From assembly GCF_026914265.1 (NCBI RefSeq), contig NC_069133.1, forward strand, positions 10,423,937 to 10,487,936: 64,000 nucleotides of DNA, read 5' to 3'. Numbering within the stretch: the first letter of the stretch is position 1; every line of letters begins with the position of its first letter. The notes below the pieces were generated by a model that was given only the letters and a program-made list of their open reading frames with translations, was not told where the DNA came from and searched no databases. Positions 14,480 through 28,500 of the stretch are shown piece by piece. The stretch comes from Mya arenaria (taxonomy: Eukaryota; Mollusca; Bivalvia; Myida; Myidae). The position numbers and the translations under genes are program-made.

Positions 14480-14650
14480 TAGTGATTCGGTTGAGTGTCC
14501 GCCTGCAAAGTGAGAGGTCGTTGGTTAGATCCCCACCAGATGCACTTGTGCGAGTTCTGCGGTCCGTCGCACTAGCATTGGGTAATTTTGCGCACTGATC
14601 TGAATGGAATTGTCCTTCTAGAATTGTACGGGTGTTATGCTGCATGTACA
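14480..14650 (+). mobile_element. tRNA-derived SINE-like sequence
   Basis: 'gattcggttgagtgtccg' resembles an A box and 'ggttagatcccca' a B box, about 35 bp apart, followed by a non-tRNA body. No CCA tail or cloverleaf complete enough for a tRNA gene. Different from the SINE at 5724. Confidence 0.45.
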
Positions 14651-14654
14651 CAAG

Positions 14655-14790
14655 CGGATTTAGGGGCGCTAACCCCCCCCCCCGCCCCAACCACCCCCAC
14701 CCCCTCGATTAAAACCGTCCAAGTTTACTTTTTATTTCAATCTTGAAGAAAAAAACTAGTAAAATACGCTGGAATGGTACCATTTAGACC
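14655..14790 (-). repeat. Fragment of the ~590-bp dispersed repeat
   Basis: 'gcggatttaggggcg', a C-run and 'aagtttactttttatttcaat' match the inner part of the repeat at 14817-15400. It directly adjoins the longer copy. Confidence 0.45.
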
Positions 14791-14816
14791 TAGAAATTGT
14801 TACAAGTTTGATTTGT

Positions 14817-15400
14817 ACGGCGTACGGTTACTTTTTATCTTTGCCCGTGGGGAAAATAAGGATTTCCAACATGGCCAAATATTTGGATCTACTTATCTGG
14901 GTGGGAGAATAATTTTACTAACGGGTAAAGGATGAAACACCCGGAAGTTAAAGATTACATGTTGTCAAACATTCGTCTTTTGGACGTTACATTGTATATC
15001 TTTGTTATTTTATTGTATCAACTAAGCGAACATTTCAAAGGAATATTCGTTGACCCAGTTTAAGTCATTTCCATAGGGAATGGATGTAGCTGTTGACAAT
15101 GCGCTTTCATTGTTTGTATTCAACTTCAAGTTTAACTCCTTCTTTTGGAAGAATGAAACTGAAGTGAATATTTATTTCGGTTATATGCTTTTAAGTTTGG
15201 ACAGATATTGATAAGGAAAACCACTAGTGGCGTGCAGGCCCCCCATACTCGTCAAAGTTTACTTTTTATTTCAATATAAGGGGAAAAGGTAATAAAAACA
15301 CCCAAACAATTTAAATTTCGGTTATGAGTGCGGGGCAAATGTCAAAAGTTGTGCCCCTAACTAACATCCCCTTTAACGTCAATTCCTGGATCCTCCCCTG
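14817..15400 (-). repeat. Dispersed ~590-bp repeat, copy 2 (inverted)
   Basis: Reverse complement of the repeat at 5019-5612, sharing 'ggtgtttcat' / 'atgaaacacc', 'gtcaaacattcgtcttttgg' and the end CCAGGGGAGGATCCAGGAAT. No coding content. Confidence 0.6.
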
Positions 15401-15627
15401 GCATATTACTACATACATGTGACGATGTGTCTACAATTAGTTGTAATGTTGTATTTTATCCTAATCCGCACGTGCCTAGTATTTATATACTGACGGCATT
15501 GTGTTTCTGGCTATACTCATCGAATTTTCCGTCGTATCGAACACATCTTGTCTCATTTTATCACAATTGTTGATGCTTTGTTACCTATAATCGATTAGCC
15601 ATACATTGTTCTCTAGAATGAAATTCA

Positions 15628-16059
15628 TTAAAGCTGCGCTCACAGACTCATAGATTGACAGTTTTGACATATGTTTGTGTCAGAATCAGCTGATTTTGCC
15701 ATCAATGCCTTCACTTCAGTTCTCACAATAGTCCTCATGAATTATTTGGAAAACAGCCGAATTATTTTTCATAAAGCGTTACAAAAGTAAAGCATTTAGC
15801 GATAAAACATCAATTTTCGAACGTAAATGGGAAAATCTGCTGTCTGATCTTTTGTCAGCAGTCTTAACTTGTATCAATAATTTCAAGCATTTAGCCATAA
15901 AACATCAATTTTCGAACGTAAATAGGAAAATCTGCTATCTGATATTTTGTCAGCAGTCTTTAATCATATTAATGGTTTCAAGACATTATCGCAAAAACTG
16001 GTTACATTCAAGACTAAAAACGGGGTCAAAACTGTCAATTTGTGAGAGTGCAGCTTTAA
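15628..16059. mobile_element. MITE, TTAAAGCTGC family (432 bp)
   Basis: The left end TTAAAGCTGCGCTCACAGAC and the right end read on the other strand, TTAAAGCTGCACTCTCACAA, form inverted repeats of about 35 bp with the shared core 'TTGACAGTTTTGAC'. An internal ~70-bp segment beginning 'taaaacatcaattttcgaac' is tandemly doubled. No coding capacity. Its TTAA ends could reflect TTAA target preference, which is unproven. Confidence 0.75.
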
Positions 16060-17580
16060 CAAGATAGCGCAGTAAACACGTTTACTTATTCCGTTAAACC
16101 GTTGACAGTGAAATTTAGCTCAAACATTTCAGTGACTTAAAATATGCAAATCACTCAAGTTCATACAAGCCAAGACTCCTGATTTTTTCCAGCAGTCTCT
16201 TGAGTATTTATGATTCCAATTTTGGTGATTATATTTAAAACTTTTTGGGTTTAGATTTAAGAACTGGAATTCAGATGATTTTCTGAAGTTTTTAATGTTT
16301 TGTTTAACTTGTCTCCTGATTTTGAAAAACAGACTTTCTGGAAATGCATTTAAAAATCTAAGCATACATGAATAGTTTCATTCACTCTATTTTGAAGAAA
16401 AAAAAGAGTATAAATTTGGATGATGAAAGGGGTGATCAGATTGTCTGATTAAAATGTTTTGACTATTAGATTTCAGTTAAGTACTTTGAGGTCAAGCAAG
16501 TTAAGATGTATATACCGCATTCCATAGTGAACACGATTAAAGAAATTTGATTGATCAAAATGAACATGTACATGAATTATTTGAATAGTCCAATTTACTC
16601 TATTCATTATCGATTGGAATCGGAAACATAGATATCGGCTAGCTTTAATAGCTGAACACCTACGCTTACATGAGCTTTAGTAGTTTAGCAGTAACCTTTG
16701 GGAAATGATCATTATTAGGCCTCGATATTGCCAAGAAAACTAAGGTCAAATCTCAATCTCGGACTCAACTCATTTTATCACATTTCATCAGTTTTCAAAC
16801 ATCGTATATTTTTTACGCCTTTTATGATGATTAAAACCTGTGATCTAGATTCCAAGAGAAAACTTTTCTACAGACAGAAAATACTCGAGTGCAATTCATT
16901 GCATTTTAACAATAACTGAAGAATATTTTTGCTCTAGAATTAGTTTTCTTTGAAATATTGACAACATCTATTTATCAATACATTTTATGAGAAAACACGT
17001 TTTAAATTTAATCCTTCTATGTTTTTATGTGGTAAAATGAGTTTATTTTGAGACTGAGATTTGACTTGAGCATTTTTGTGTTATTGGGTCCAGGTGTATA
17101 GTCTCTGACATTCATTTCATGTCTTTTTCCTTTCATTTTAGCCTGGAATCAGTAACGACATTCTGTAGAGATTTCTGTTTGATGTTCATGTGGCATTTGT
17201 ACCATATTAAGGGTCTTTTTTATCAGATCGCTTGTCGACCGCCAATATTAAGTAGGAAAACTGAAAAAATCCTATGTCCTAGAAATCTATATAAGTTATA
17301 TTATAAATACGCTTATTTATATTAATTATATAGTATAGAAATTATTAAAAAAAAATGTAATATAAATATATTCTTTATTTCCTCCTGATAATAGAGATCA
17401 CAGTGTAATGAGAAAGTAAAGTAAAGCAAGCATAATTGTTATATAACATTCACAAAACAAAGAATTACTCATGCTAAACGAGTTCGTAAAAGCGAACAAT
17501 ACAGGCGGAAGACATCATGAGGGCCTTAAAAATGCAGAAATCTACCAAGGGAGCAAACTCTTAAATATTTAGTTTATCGC
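16060..17580. other. AT-rich intergenic sequence
   Basis: No gene, motif or repeat boundary recognised. Open frames are short and have no recognisable domain. Confidence 0.45.
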
Positions 17581-17935
17581 GTTTTCGCTCAAATCATGAC
17601 GTAGTTGGGAATTCGTTAAGTTTACCCAGCCGTTCTCATCGCGTAACGCATTCCATTGATTGCGAGAACCGAGAACGGATGCGTAAAATACTTGATCACG
17701 AACATTTGCTATATTTTGCTCTATTCTTGAATTGATGTCCATTTTGACGGTTGTGGATGTTCAAAGAATGATAGAGCGTAAGTATAATTAGCAATATGTT
17801 GTGATCAAATCATGCATACTTCATAAAATTGCGGAATTATATTTGCGTCGTCTGTTCAAAGTTATCCGCCACTGGCAAAGTTACTTTGTCCGAAGTAAAA
17901 ATGGCGGTAAAAACGAACAGAGATGATGCCAGGAC
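17580..17935 (+). promoter_or_regulatory. Candidate promoter / first non-coding exon of the Ski-family gene
   Basis: This is a local rise in CpG content in an AT-rich background. 'AAAATGGCGGTAAAAACG' at about 17898-17915 resembles a YY1-type start element and also contains a possible donor (GCG|GTAAAA). An imperfect palindrome spans about 17690-17815 ('cttgatcacgaacatttgct' against 'agcaatatgttgtgatcaa'). It is placed upstream of the coding exons by position only. Transcript data would be needed to confirm it. Confidence 0.25.
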
Positions 17936-17939
17936 AAAT

Positions 17940-20900
17940 TTGGAATTGTGTGTTGCACAGGAATAAAATATTGAGCCATCAATCAATTCAACCATTGTTT
18001 TTCTTTTGTTTTGTTTCTGGGAGTGTTTCGATGCGATCGCATGTTGTATGCACGTATTTTGGGTGTTCTATTTTTAGACACGAGTCAATACCTTATGTAC
18101 ACACGTCATGTACATACTGCTGCCAAGATGTCATTACTATTATTGCTTTGACCCCATTAAATTTAGTATTATTACTATACTGGTACATTACTAATTATTA
18201 ATAATATGATGTGGACGCTTCACTGTCCTCAAGTTCATTTTTGTTATTGCTTCTGGAGACATTTGATTAGATTGTATTAAGTCTTTAAAGGGACATTGCC
18301 TGTGGGGACTATAATCTACATCAGTACATGGGATTTGTCAACAACATTGTTCTTTGTCCACCTATTTATGTCCTTGCATGGGTAAGCCCTTAAGGACATT
18401 AAATAAAGAATGCATACTGAATATAAAACAATTTGATACAAATAGTCAATAATCATTTGAAAAGAGAAACATACCATGAGTAATGATGCAATATTGATTA
18501 TTTTTAAAACAGATAATACATTAACTATGTTCAGACCAAGCAAGCGAGTATTTCTCCCTAGATCTTTGCAGCATCAATTCTTTGGCTATTAAAAGACAAA
18601 AATAAACAAAATGCCAAAAAATACTCTGCTGTCTTGCAAAGAATTGTTGCATCAAATCACACAAAAATGGTTTTAGACTACTGTCATGTGAATTCTACTT
18701 TTAAAAGGACTCGTGCACAATTTTAGGGTCACACATCGAGTGAAAAAAATAGTTTGTTACAATGATAAAAAAAATTGAGTTATCAAATTTATGCTCATAT
18801 CCAGTCATCTAAATTAGACTTTTGGATGAACAAGCCCGAATTCTTATACTATTGCTTGGCGTCATTTTTTTAACAAGCCCTGCTATATAAAATTCAGAAT
18901 TTGAGCAAGCCCAGTTGACATTTTACCAGTGCAGGGCTTGTGCTAATTTCGACCACTGCATATCTGGATAAAAAAGCTGCAATTCCATTGATATTTCAAT
19001 AATATAAGACCAGGAAATAAACTGTTTAAACAGGTTCCTGCCAGATGCTGTTTGTTCATAACAATGAAAAACTTCAATTTACAGATGCGTAGCTAGGGCA
19101 AATTTGGGATAATGCAGATCGAAATTAATTCATTGACGGACAGCATATTAACCCCTTCCCCTTCTCAGTTTTTATTTCAAATTTGGGGGGGGGGGTTTGG
19201 TATAACCAAAACATTGACCTGTCAAAATTTCATTATGCACCTGCATATTTGGGTAGTCAGCTACACGCCTGATATGTCAATTTCAAGGAAGATGATGATA
19301 ATCATTTCCAACATTTAATTGTGATTGAGTCCCTTAACAGCAATTCTTAAATGTTCTGATTATTGATAAGGCATTAAAATTGTTTGTTTCTACTTACCTG
19401 CCTGACTTTACTTGCCCTACCATATATTTATTTTCGTAATTTCCTTCATAATGTGCAAAATTTTAGTGAACGAATTGACTATTTTTATAGTTCAATTTTT
19501 TTACAATAGTGATATGGATCAGTTCGGGTCAGATCCGCCAACAACCTACCAACTTTCCCAATTTTTTGTTGGTATTAGTTGAAAGAAAGAACTTCTTTTG
19601 GCCTTAAAAAAGTATGTTTTCTCTGTTCCTGGTTTAAAAAAAGAGAAGTTTTGGGCCGAAATGGGTACAACAATAATTTATTTGGTGTGGCTGAAACAAA
19701 TGTTCAGACTATTATAAAAGTTGTATGTTGATTGCTGTAAAAATAATAAACTCATTTGCTGAAAAGGTTACCATAGACATTATTTTTTGTGTGTTATTTA
19801 TTAAGTAAAAGTGTGTGAGTGTAAAATGCTGTATGTCAATAATTCCAATATTAATTGTTTATTTGCATGATTGCATTTTTCAAAGTGTAAATTATATCTC
19901 CTATCAGTAATATTTATTTGAAAAAATGATTACTCTACATGTATATTTTCATAAATACTATGACTATTTCCATTGCTTTATTTCTTTGTTAACCTATTTC
20001 AAATGGTCAAGATAATGACCATGATTATTTTCTTTGCATTTCATCACTTGTGACCTGCATGTCAATTATTTTCTTATGTTATGAAACAACTGGTGTGAAT
20101 TTGTATTTGACTTTAGTCTGAATGTTATTTCTACTACCAGCTACAATATTTTATGTAAGCCTAAGGTTGGTCATGGTATTAAATATTTATATTCACCAAG
20201 GCATACATCATACCATGTGCTCCATGTACTGTATTGACAGGTTTCCCCCACTGGGTGCCCCACTATCAGGCTATAAACAGTGTCAGCTTGCAGTGTATAG
20301 ATTTTGCAACACAAAGACAGGGGAGCGAACCTCTGCCTGGCTCTTTGTATTGGCTTTCACAGTTGCTTTGGTTCAATAAGTTGAGAACGTCTTATGGGGG
20401 AGAGCTCAGTTGTTTGGTGTTTAAAATGTGTTTAGTGAGGGCTTATTTCTGCTCTGTATGTTTTGCATTTATTTTCCATATAGAATTACCTGAAGGGTTT
20501 GGTCGCGTTTGCTTCAGTTAAAAGATTCATTATGATAAAAGAGTAATACAAAAACGTGAATGATAGCATGAACAGTGTGTAATGTAATGGGCTGTCTTAC
20601 TTATTTAACACCATGTCCTAGATATACTGGTATAAAACAGAATGATTACAAGTAATACTTGAAAGTATATGTAGAACTTGTACATCTTTAAAAAAATGGT
20701 TAATTGACAGATTTATAGAACAAAACAGATAGTTTATAACTGATATTTGCTTTCTGTGTATAACAGTTATATTGTTCTGAATTTCAGTCAATTACTGCTG
20801 ACAAGATCTTACAGTAAAGGACCAACGAAAACAAAGGACGGCTTTCTGAATCACCAGGCGAGACAACAGGGTCTGTGTCCGTGATGAGAAAAATGAGATA

Positions 20901-23900
20901 AATACACACATTGAAAGGTAAACTACTATTTTCCGATAGGTTATACTTTTTTGAAGTGTTTTTTTATTCAATGCTAGATTTTGTTCAGGAAAAGCTGTTG
21001 TGTTTTTCCCCCTATGATTACAAATGGAGGTATTGACTAAATGATGATCATTATCTTGAGGTGTTGTGGGCCTTTGTATGGGAGAACGGAAAGAAGTTTG
21101 GATAGTGTGAACAATCAATGACTGAAAGTGTGTTAAAGAATAACCTTCAAAGGCATGTATTAATAACAGAAATAACTAAACAACTTGTATTAAAGACTGT
21201 TAAGGAGATATGGTGACTTGCACACTTACAATTCTATTGATGTGCTTGAGGGCTTTTAAATTGACACTCTTTTGCAGTGGTCAAAATAATTTCATACCAT
21301 ACATTAGGCCAAATAAAATTTATACTGTGTTTATAGGTACCACAAATTATTTCTATGTCCAGAACCTAAGTTTGTAAGATGTTTGCCAGGCCTATTTATT
21401 TTATTTTTTTATTTGGCATATATACGCCCAAATCCTATTCACATTAAGTTGAGAGAAAGCATTGCTGGGCTTGTGACAATTTTTACAGCCAAATGATGTG
21501 GTAACATATTTGTTTTGCCCGAATTTTTCTTGTTGATCCTCAAGCCTAATTTTAACAGCTAATGCTTGCAAAAAAATTAGATTACAATCTTCTGAAGATG
21601 TTATAGAACACTAGTATTATATGTGATTGCTGTTGAATGTTTTAAGTTACAAATGAAACAGCAGCCTTTAGAATTTCAATGTGTTACATTATATTTTTTA
21701 CCTGACTGTCAGCATGTATGCTTTGAAAGTCTCAATTGATATTTTTAGTTATTTTGCCGAAGATGTGGTAAAAAGTCTGTTTTTGTTTTTTTTAAATTTG
21801 GTGTTGTGGACTCTTAAGCTTGGCAAATATCAATTGTAAAGATTTTTAAAGGCACATTTATAAACAAAGGGTTGGGTTGAATTGATAGAAATTACACCTT
21901 TTTTAAATGACCAAGTTTGTTTGCACTAAAGTAGGAAATTTGTATGGCAATATGCAGGGATGTATTCCAGTATCTTTTTGAACTGGGATTTATTATTGAT
22001 GAAAAGGATATTAAAGTACTTATGTATGTTGTGCTGTTCATGTTCATTACTTTCATTAATGCATACAAATTTATGTGTATTTCATGAACAATCCAATTTG
22101 CATCCAAATCTTGCCAGGATATTGTATTTCCCCATTAAATTGGGACACTTGTGCATGGTTTATCAGCAAGCAAAGAAGCCTATCTGTGCCTGTTGAACCA
22201 TTGTGGAGTTGGCCACACTATCTGTAATTAGTTTGGGATCGATACACATTGTGGGGCTCGCTAGAGGGAAATACTGTTGAATGGTTCATGAAAAAAGAGC
22301 TCATGTATGAATATTGTATTATTTAGTTAATTATAGCATTTTGAGTGGATTACTTTGAATGGATTTGAGGTATTGAAATACTATAATCATATTGACTTTA
22401 GTTTTAATCCCTAAAACAGTATTTTTATAAAAATGGAATACTCTGTGCAACCTCTTACGAAAGTATAATCAGTTTATTTATTTTTAAACCTTATTTTCTT
22501 GAGATTTACAAGGTTTGTAAAAGTTAAGTTTTATCAATTTTGACAATGAATTTTCTATTGAATTTTCATAGAATGCAGTTATTTAAAGAACACACTATTA
22601 TAATCAGCTCTCTCTAAGTCAGGTTAAAGGGATCATATGAATAATTTATTTCAATAGCCCATGACATCTTTATTCATCTTCAGGTGATCCATGTATATTT
22701 AATTATATACCATTTAAGCTTTTTTGAGCAGTATTAAACTTAGAATGTACTATTATGTTAGAACAGCTTTAAACGATTCTATGTGAAGTATAAGAATTTG
22801 ATAAATTAATTAGCTATTAAAATAGTTCGGCTGTCTGATATCCAATAATTGCGGAGCTGTTCAAACCTTTTTACCACAGGTTAATAGTCTTCTGATAACA
22901 TTTACCAAATTGTTTCTCTTTGTATTTTGGGAAGTATAGATGATTAAATATAAATCAAGGCAGGTGGGTGTTTCAGTAAGGTGAACTCATGGCTTCACAT
23001 AGGGAAAACCTACCCATACATAAGATTTTAGATATATGTTCAGTCTTCCGAAGTATTACCCTAGCCTTGAAAATAGTATTCGGTCTGGCTAATTGAAATA
23101 AATCAAACTATAATTTGACTGGTGTTTTGGATTTTGATTGTGTTACTTATGATAAGTTATGGATTTTAATTAAACTATATCCAATGACCCTATATATCAA
23201 TGATGATGCACTTTGTGTCATAGTCCTGATAAATCAATACAGATAACTGCTTCAACACTGATGTGTCCTTTTAAAGAATGTAAGAAGGGCTTGTATGTAA
23301 TAGGTATCTAACTTTATTCGTAAATTTATACATGTTAAGTGCGAAACAAAGAAGTAAGAACAAAGTCATTTCCTTTATCAAAAATCTAGATATAACATTG
23401 CAAGTTGCATAATAATCCTTTCTAATATAACTTGGATTTTGACACAAAGATGTATACTTGACATGGGTTTTTACACAAGCCTGCAGTTTATCCTGCCATC
23501 TGCATCATCTAAAATCCCTAGGGGGCAATTAGTGTCCATGCCATAACTAAACAAACAGGTTAATTGGCCTAATTATTGTTATTCAGGCAAATTTGTAGGT
23601 CAAGAGAATGTGTAGAAACACTCATAAAAAAATCTATATTAATTAAGTCAATTATTACCCTAAATTTCTACTAATAGATTTTTGTTAAAACCGCCATTAG
23701 CACCAGTATGCTATGTTTATTCTTTTAAAATAAAAATTCTCTTCCAATAGTTTTTTTCTAGGCAGTGACAGATGACATGAAGGTTATCAAAACAATGTTG
23801 ACTTTTCAAAGAGACATGTTTATAAATACTTGAGTTCATAACGTGACATGATATTGGTCTGTTGGAGAATACTGTTAGCAACAACAATACAGACCTTGTG

Positions 23901-24690
23901 TGTTTTTGTCCACTTTGTTCTTATGTTCGTGTATATTTTATACGTTGGATATATCTGTGATGGAAAACATGTTTTATTATACATGCATGTACGCATGCAT
24001 GTAATAAACAGAGGTACATGTAATGTTAATGACTCATGATATGTTTACTAGTTTAAGGATATTGTAAACCACATAATCATTAGTTCCTGTTTTCAAGTTT
24101 ATTTACTTTAAAATAGTTAGCAAGCTTTTGCAATAGTCTGTTTATATACATTTAATCTGTTCATCTTGGTAATTGTTTATTTTCAAGTTTGGCCTCTTTA
24201 CAAATGATAATGTATATAATGGTTTAAATTATATTCTTACTGACAAAGCCCTACCTTTTTCTACTGACCTTTACTTATTATTTATCACTGAATGAAGCAG
24301 AAGATGAAGCAATTTGAATGTAGGTGTTTGATATTAAGTATTCCGTCAACAACACATTGTTCATCATGATTTACATATTTCATTATTTATCCTCATGAAA
24401 ATAACCTGAGTGTTTCTCATAGTAATGTTTAAAGGATTTTAGCTTATGAGTTTAAGAAGGGTTCTGCTCCCTGCCCTTTTTTGTCGCACCCCTCTACCTT
24501 CATATGCCGTTACATTGAATGCTTATGAGAATCAGATTTTTTTTTTGGTTTTGTTTAAAAACTTTTTATATATTAATTATGCATACATGTACATTCATAA
24601 TATATTGAGCAGCTGCTGAAACCTAACTACTTTAAGTAAACACAAATTCATTTTTCAAAAGCGTCTTCTCATTACTCACAATTTAATAGA
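17940..24690. other. AT-rich sequence, probably 5' intron of the Ski-family gene
   Basis: No coding exon recognised. It holds a short dispersed repeat with 'caagccctgctatataaaat' and 'cagggcttgt' (18825-18960), whose relatives occur at 35600-35730, 36236-36350 and 40515-40620. A small inverted repeat lies at about 18566-18657, and a possible non-coding exon at about 20787-20880 (acceptor tttcag, followed by a GC-richer stretch and a GTCTGT). Confidence 0.35.
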
Positions 24691-24692
24691 CA

Positions 24693-25031
24693 AGGCTTAA
24701 AAAAAAAATACATTTGGTTCGGGTTACCCGACCCTACCTATGGAATAGGTGCCGACCCTACCGTTTTTATAGTCAGTTTGAAAAAAAAAATGAAAAACTA
24801 AAAAAAAAAAAAAAAAAAAATTTTTTTTTGTTTTTTTTTTTCAATTGCTTTTCAATATGTAGTTTAAACCTTAAATGCTTATACAGAAGATAACTTTAAC
24901 ACCATTCTCAAATGATGAAAATGATATTCTTATATAAAGCCTAATAAAAAAAACAAAAAAACAAGCCTACCTACCATACCTATTTTTGAAAAGGATGTAA
25001 CCCTAACCAAACAATTTTTTTTTTTAGGCCC
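24693..25031 (+). mobile_element. ~340-bp AGGCCT-ended MITE, copy 1
   Basis: Ends AGGCTTAAAAAAAAAATACA and, on the other strand, (G)GGCCTAAAAAAAAAATTGT. Inner arms 'TTGGTTCGGGTTACCC' and 'TTGGTTAGGGTTACAT' extend the inverted repeat. It contains 'gaccctacc' motifs and central A- and T-runs. The same element lies inverted at 33084-33423. Confidence 0.75.
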
Positions 25032-25266
25032 AAGCTATAAGGTAACACCTTCAATATGAGCAACCAATATGTTGGCCATTAAGCCCTATGTATATTAAAC
25101 TCTATGTATATATAGTTCAGAAAGAAAATATTCATCAATATGAAATTTAAATGTTAAAATACTTCCATTGGAGGTAATAGAACTCTGCTGTGAATCCAGT
25201 GCTCATCAAGTTTTGATTTATGGTAGATCAATATTTTTTTCAGTTCATGATCTCACTCCATTTCAG

Positions 25267-25529
25267 AATGATGACTACCACTCTTTCATAACTGAAGAAC
25301 CTCTTAAAGCTGTATACTAAAGCATCAACTGATTGTAACCTCCTACATCAGTGTTGAGCACGTCATCCTAGCGGGGAATCTGGTCCAGTACACCCCGGGC
25401 GCAAGTGCCAGTGTGCGGACCCCTAGATAAGCAACCATGTCTGGTCCTATGCACGCAGGTCTGTGATGGAGTTCAACCCCCTGGACCTGTTGGCCAGCGC
25501 TGCTGAGCTTCAACAAAAAACAGATGACG
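25267..25529 (+). CDS. Ski-family gene, first coding exon with 5' UTR
   Basis: A tttcag acceptor at 25266 may begin this exon; a second possible acceptor (acgcag) is at 25458. The start ATG at 25466 gives 21 codons plus one base, then donor G|GTAGGC. A short upstream frame (ATGATGACTACCACTC..., ending TAA) could dampen translation if the longer exon is used. GC content is higher than in the surrounding intron. Confidence 0.6.
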
Positions 25530-28500
25530 GTAGGCACCTATTTGTAAAACCTTAGAAGTCTGGTACCTTATGTTTTAAAACATCAGTTGCATTTAAGGTG
25601 GCTGATACTTTAATAACATTTTTGTGAATTTTGGATGACTAGTGACCCCACATACATTTGCTATCATTTTGAAAGGGTTTTATGTGCAGGCAATTTACAT
25701 ACAAAAATTACATACAAAAGTACGAGTTGCTCGGTAAACCTCGTTTCCGCTAAACATCCTACCCCTGGGTCGGAATGAACCAATCTTACACTCTCGGCCA
25801 TGGAAGATACTTATTATCTTCAGATCTGTTGTTTATCTCATTTTATGTGCCCAAAATGATTTTATCTAAGTTGTATACAACTGTCTGCAGCTATCAACAT
25901 TTAACACAAATTATTTTTCTCATTATTTTTGGAATTGGGCAAGACCCTGTCTGATTTTCAGAATTCATACAAATGAAAAGCTTTAAAAAGAGACAGAAAA
26001 AGTTAAGTAAATTTGAAAATGTTTTTCTTTAAGAATACACCAATTTTTCCATACAACTATGGTTTGGAGGTCTGATATTTTAATTTACATTTCGGAAAAA
26101 AGTCTGTATTGCCTAAAATTGGTCTGAAAAAAATCCCAGCAGAATCCTCAGATAATGAGCTTCGTTGTGGATTGGATACTCTCAAGGTTTTAAACAGTGT
26201 GACACTAGGACAAGGTATATCGTTTGAAGATAAATTGGTAAACTCCATGAAAAGAAGGGGAGAATGAACTATAGACAGTAATAATAGACTACCACTAGTC
26301 CTATATCCATTAAAAGTTAAAAGGAATGAGGATAGTGATATTTGCTATTTTGAACTTGGATTTACGCAGTTGTTTGTAACTATTTCTAATGCGCACATAG
26401 TTACATATTCGTACAAGTTGACTTACCTTTATCTGAAACGCTATGCTAGGATACAGTTTATTTAATTTGAAACCTATTTGCTTAAGGCTTGTTTTATGCA
26501 TAGTCACATGATGCGTTGTATGATTGAATATATCCCTAAATAGCAATGTTAATATTAAGTTGTTAATGAAGCTTTAAATACCCTCCGTTTCAGAGAGAAT
26601 TTTTTTAGCCCAGCTTACATTTTAATCGCTTCAACATCGTGTATTTAATATTTAAAATATATAATGTTGCAATCTGATGTACATATATGTGTTGAATAAA
26701 GTATGTTTAAATTAAGCTGTATCCTGTATCTATTTTATTATATGTACAGTAATATTTTATGTTTTATGTATCATATAACTTTAAATGAATGGTGTACTTT
26801 TATTTCATTGACACCAAGTTCCACAAATGTTTTTTGATTAAGGACAAAAATAAAGAAGTAAGATAATCAAATACTGTATCCTGTTATATCAGGAAGTTTT
26901 TAAATTTGCCTCTCTTATCTGAACTTAAGCCTTAAAGCAGTAGAAATACTCCCTAAATCCTTTGTTACAACAGAATACATGTATTGTAATTTACTTCACA
27001 TAAACACCATTCATAAGTGGCTGGTTAATCAATAAAGTAATTCTGTCAGATAGACCTTTAATATGAAGTATTAAATCTTGTTACATAGTTAGTATATTAC
27101 TATTTGTTTCATACCTATACCGGTAATATGAAGTATTAAATCTTGTTACATGGTTAATATATATATTACTATTTGTTACATACATGTTTTTTTCTGTGTT
27201 TTTAAAGGTACCGAGAGGATTATCCTGACTCGACAGAAGCACCAGAGTGGAACCAAACCCTCCACAACTGTTAATGGGCAAAAGGAAAACCGGGAAATCC
27301 ACAACAACAACAATGGGAAAATGCGCCCGAAGCCCAGTGTTGTTATTGTGAAAAAGATGAAGGTGGACAAAGGGCAAGCAGGGCTGGAGAAAATGTTTGA
27401 TGAACATAATTATGGAAATGCTAAGAAAAGTAATAAATTTGACTTGTTGAAAGATGATAGCTCCGAGTTAAACAGCAATAAAATGAGACGTGCTAGTTCA
27501 GATTTAGATACACAAAGCTATGGCCGTTCACATGTAAATGAGGTTTCTGAAGTGGGAAATAGAGATAACACCACAAGTCCTCCAGCCCATAGCCTGACTG
27601 TTTCACATACAAATAATAGTGAGTCAGCTGAGAGCACATGCGAAGGGAAGTGTACATGTGGCCACAGTGATAATAAAGTGACATGCTCTAATGCTTGTAG
27701 TTATACTAGGACAGAAAATGAAACAAGGGATAATAAATGTTTGAAGTGTACTAACAACTGCTCATGTAGTGGTAATAGATCTTTACCTGTTGAGGATTGT
27801 GATAGGATTGAGCATTCAAAGGTGACCAACATTAATACTGGCTTAAATGATAACAAAGATAATTGCTCTGATAAGGTTATTATGAGATGCACAAACACTG
27901 GTAGCAGTCATAACATTGGAGTGTCCAAACAAGATGGGGATGTACCAACTAGAATGATTGTGAATAGACTGAAACTGAATGATAAAACTGGGGAATTTAT
28001 TACACAGAATGGTGCCAAAGTTATAATCAAGTCGCCTTTGAATGGAAATATCAAGAAATCTAATGAATCTCTTACATCAGAGGAATTTAAGAACAAAGCT
28101 TATTCAAATAATAATGGAAAGGTGCAAAATATGGTGTCTTTAAAGGGAACAAAAACTGCTAAACAAGAGACATCAAATCACAAGTCTACCTCTGTAATAA
28201 CTAGTGCGAAAATGCCTTATGTGAAGGTAATGCCAGCAAAGGAGCTGCACTCTGAGACTTGTATCGACAAGAAAAAGCCTGAGACTCTAGTGATCAATAT
28301 TTCTCGTGGACTTAGCTCTGGCAGCAATCTGACAAAATCAGCAGGTCTTACCAATAGGCAGTCAGTTCAGTCACAAGCAGAAAACAGTGACACATCTTGT
28401 CACAACAATAATAATTGTGAAGCAAAAATCTCAAATAATGTTGGGATCATTAAATCCATTGTTGTAAATGAAAGTGTAAATGAATTGAACAAGAAAAACA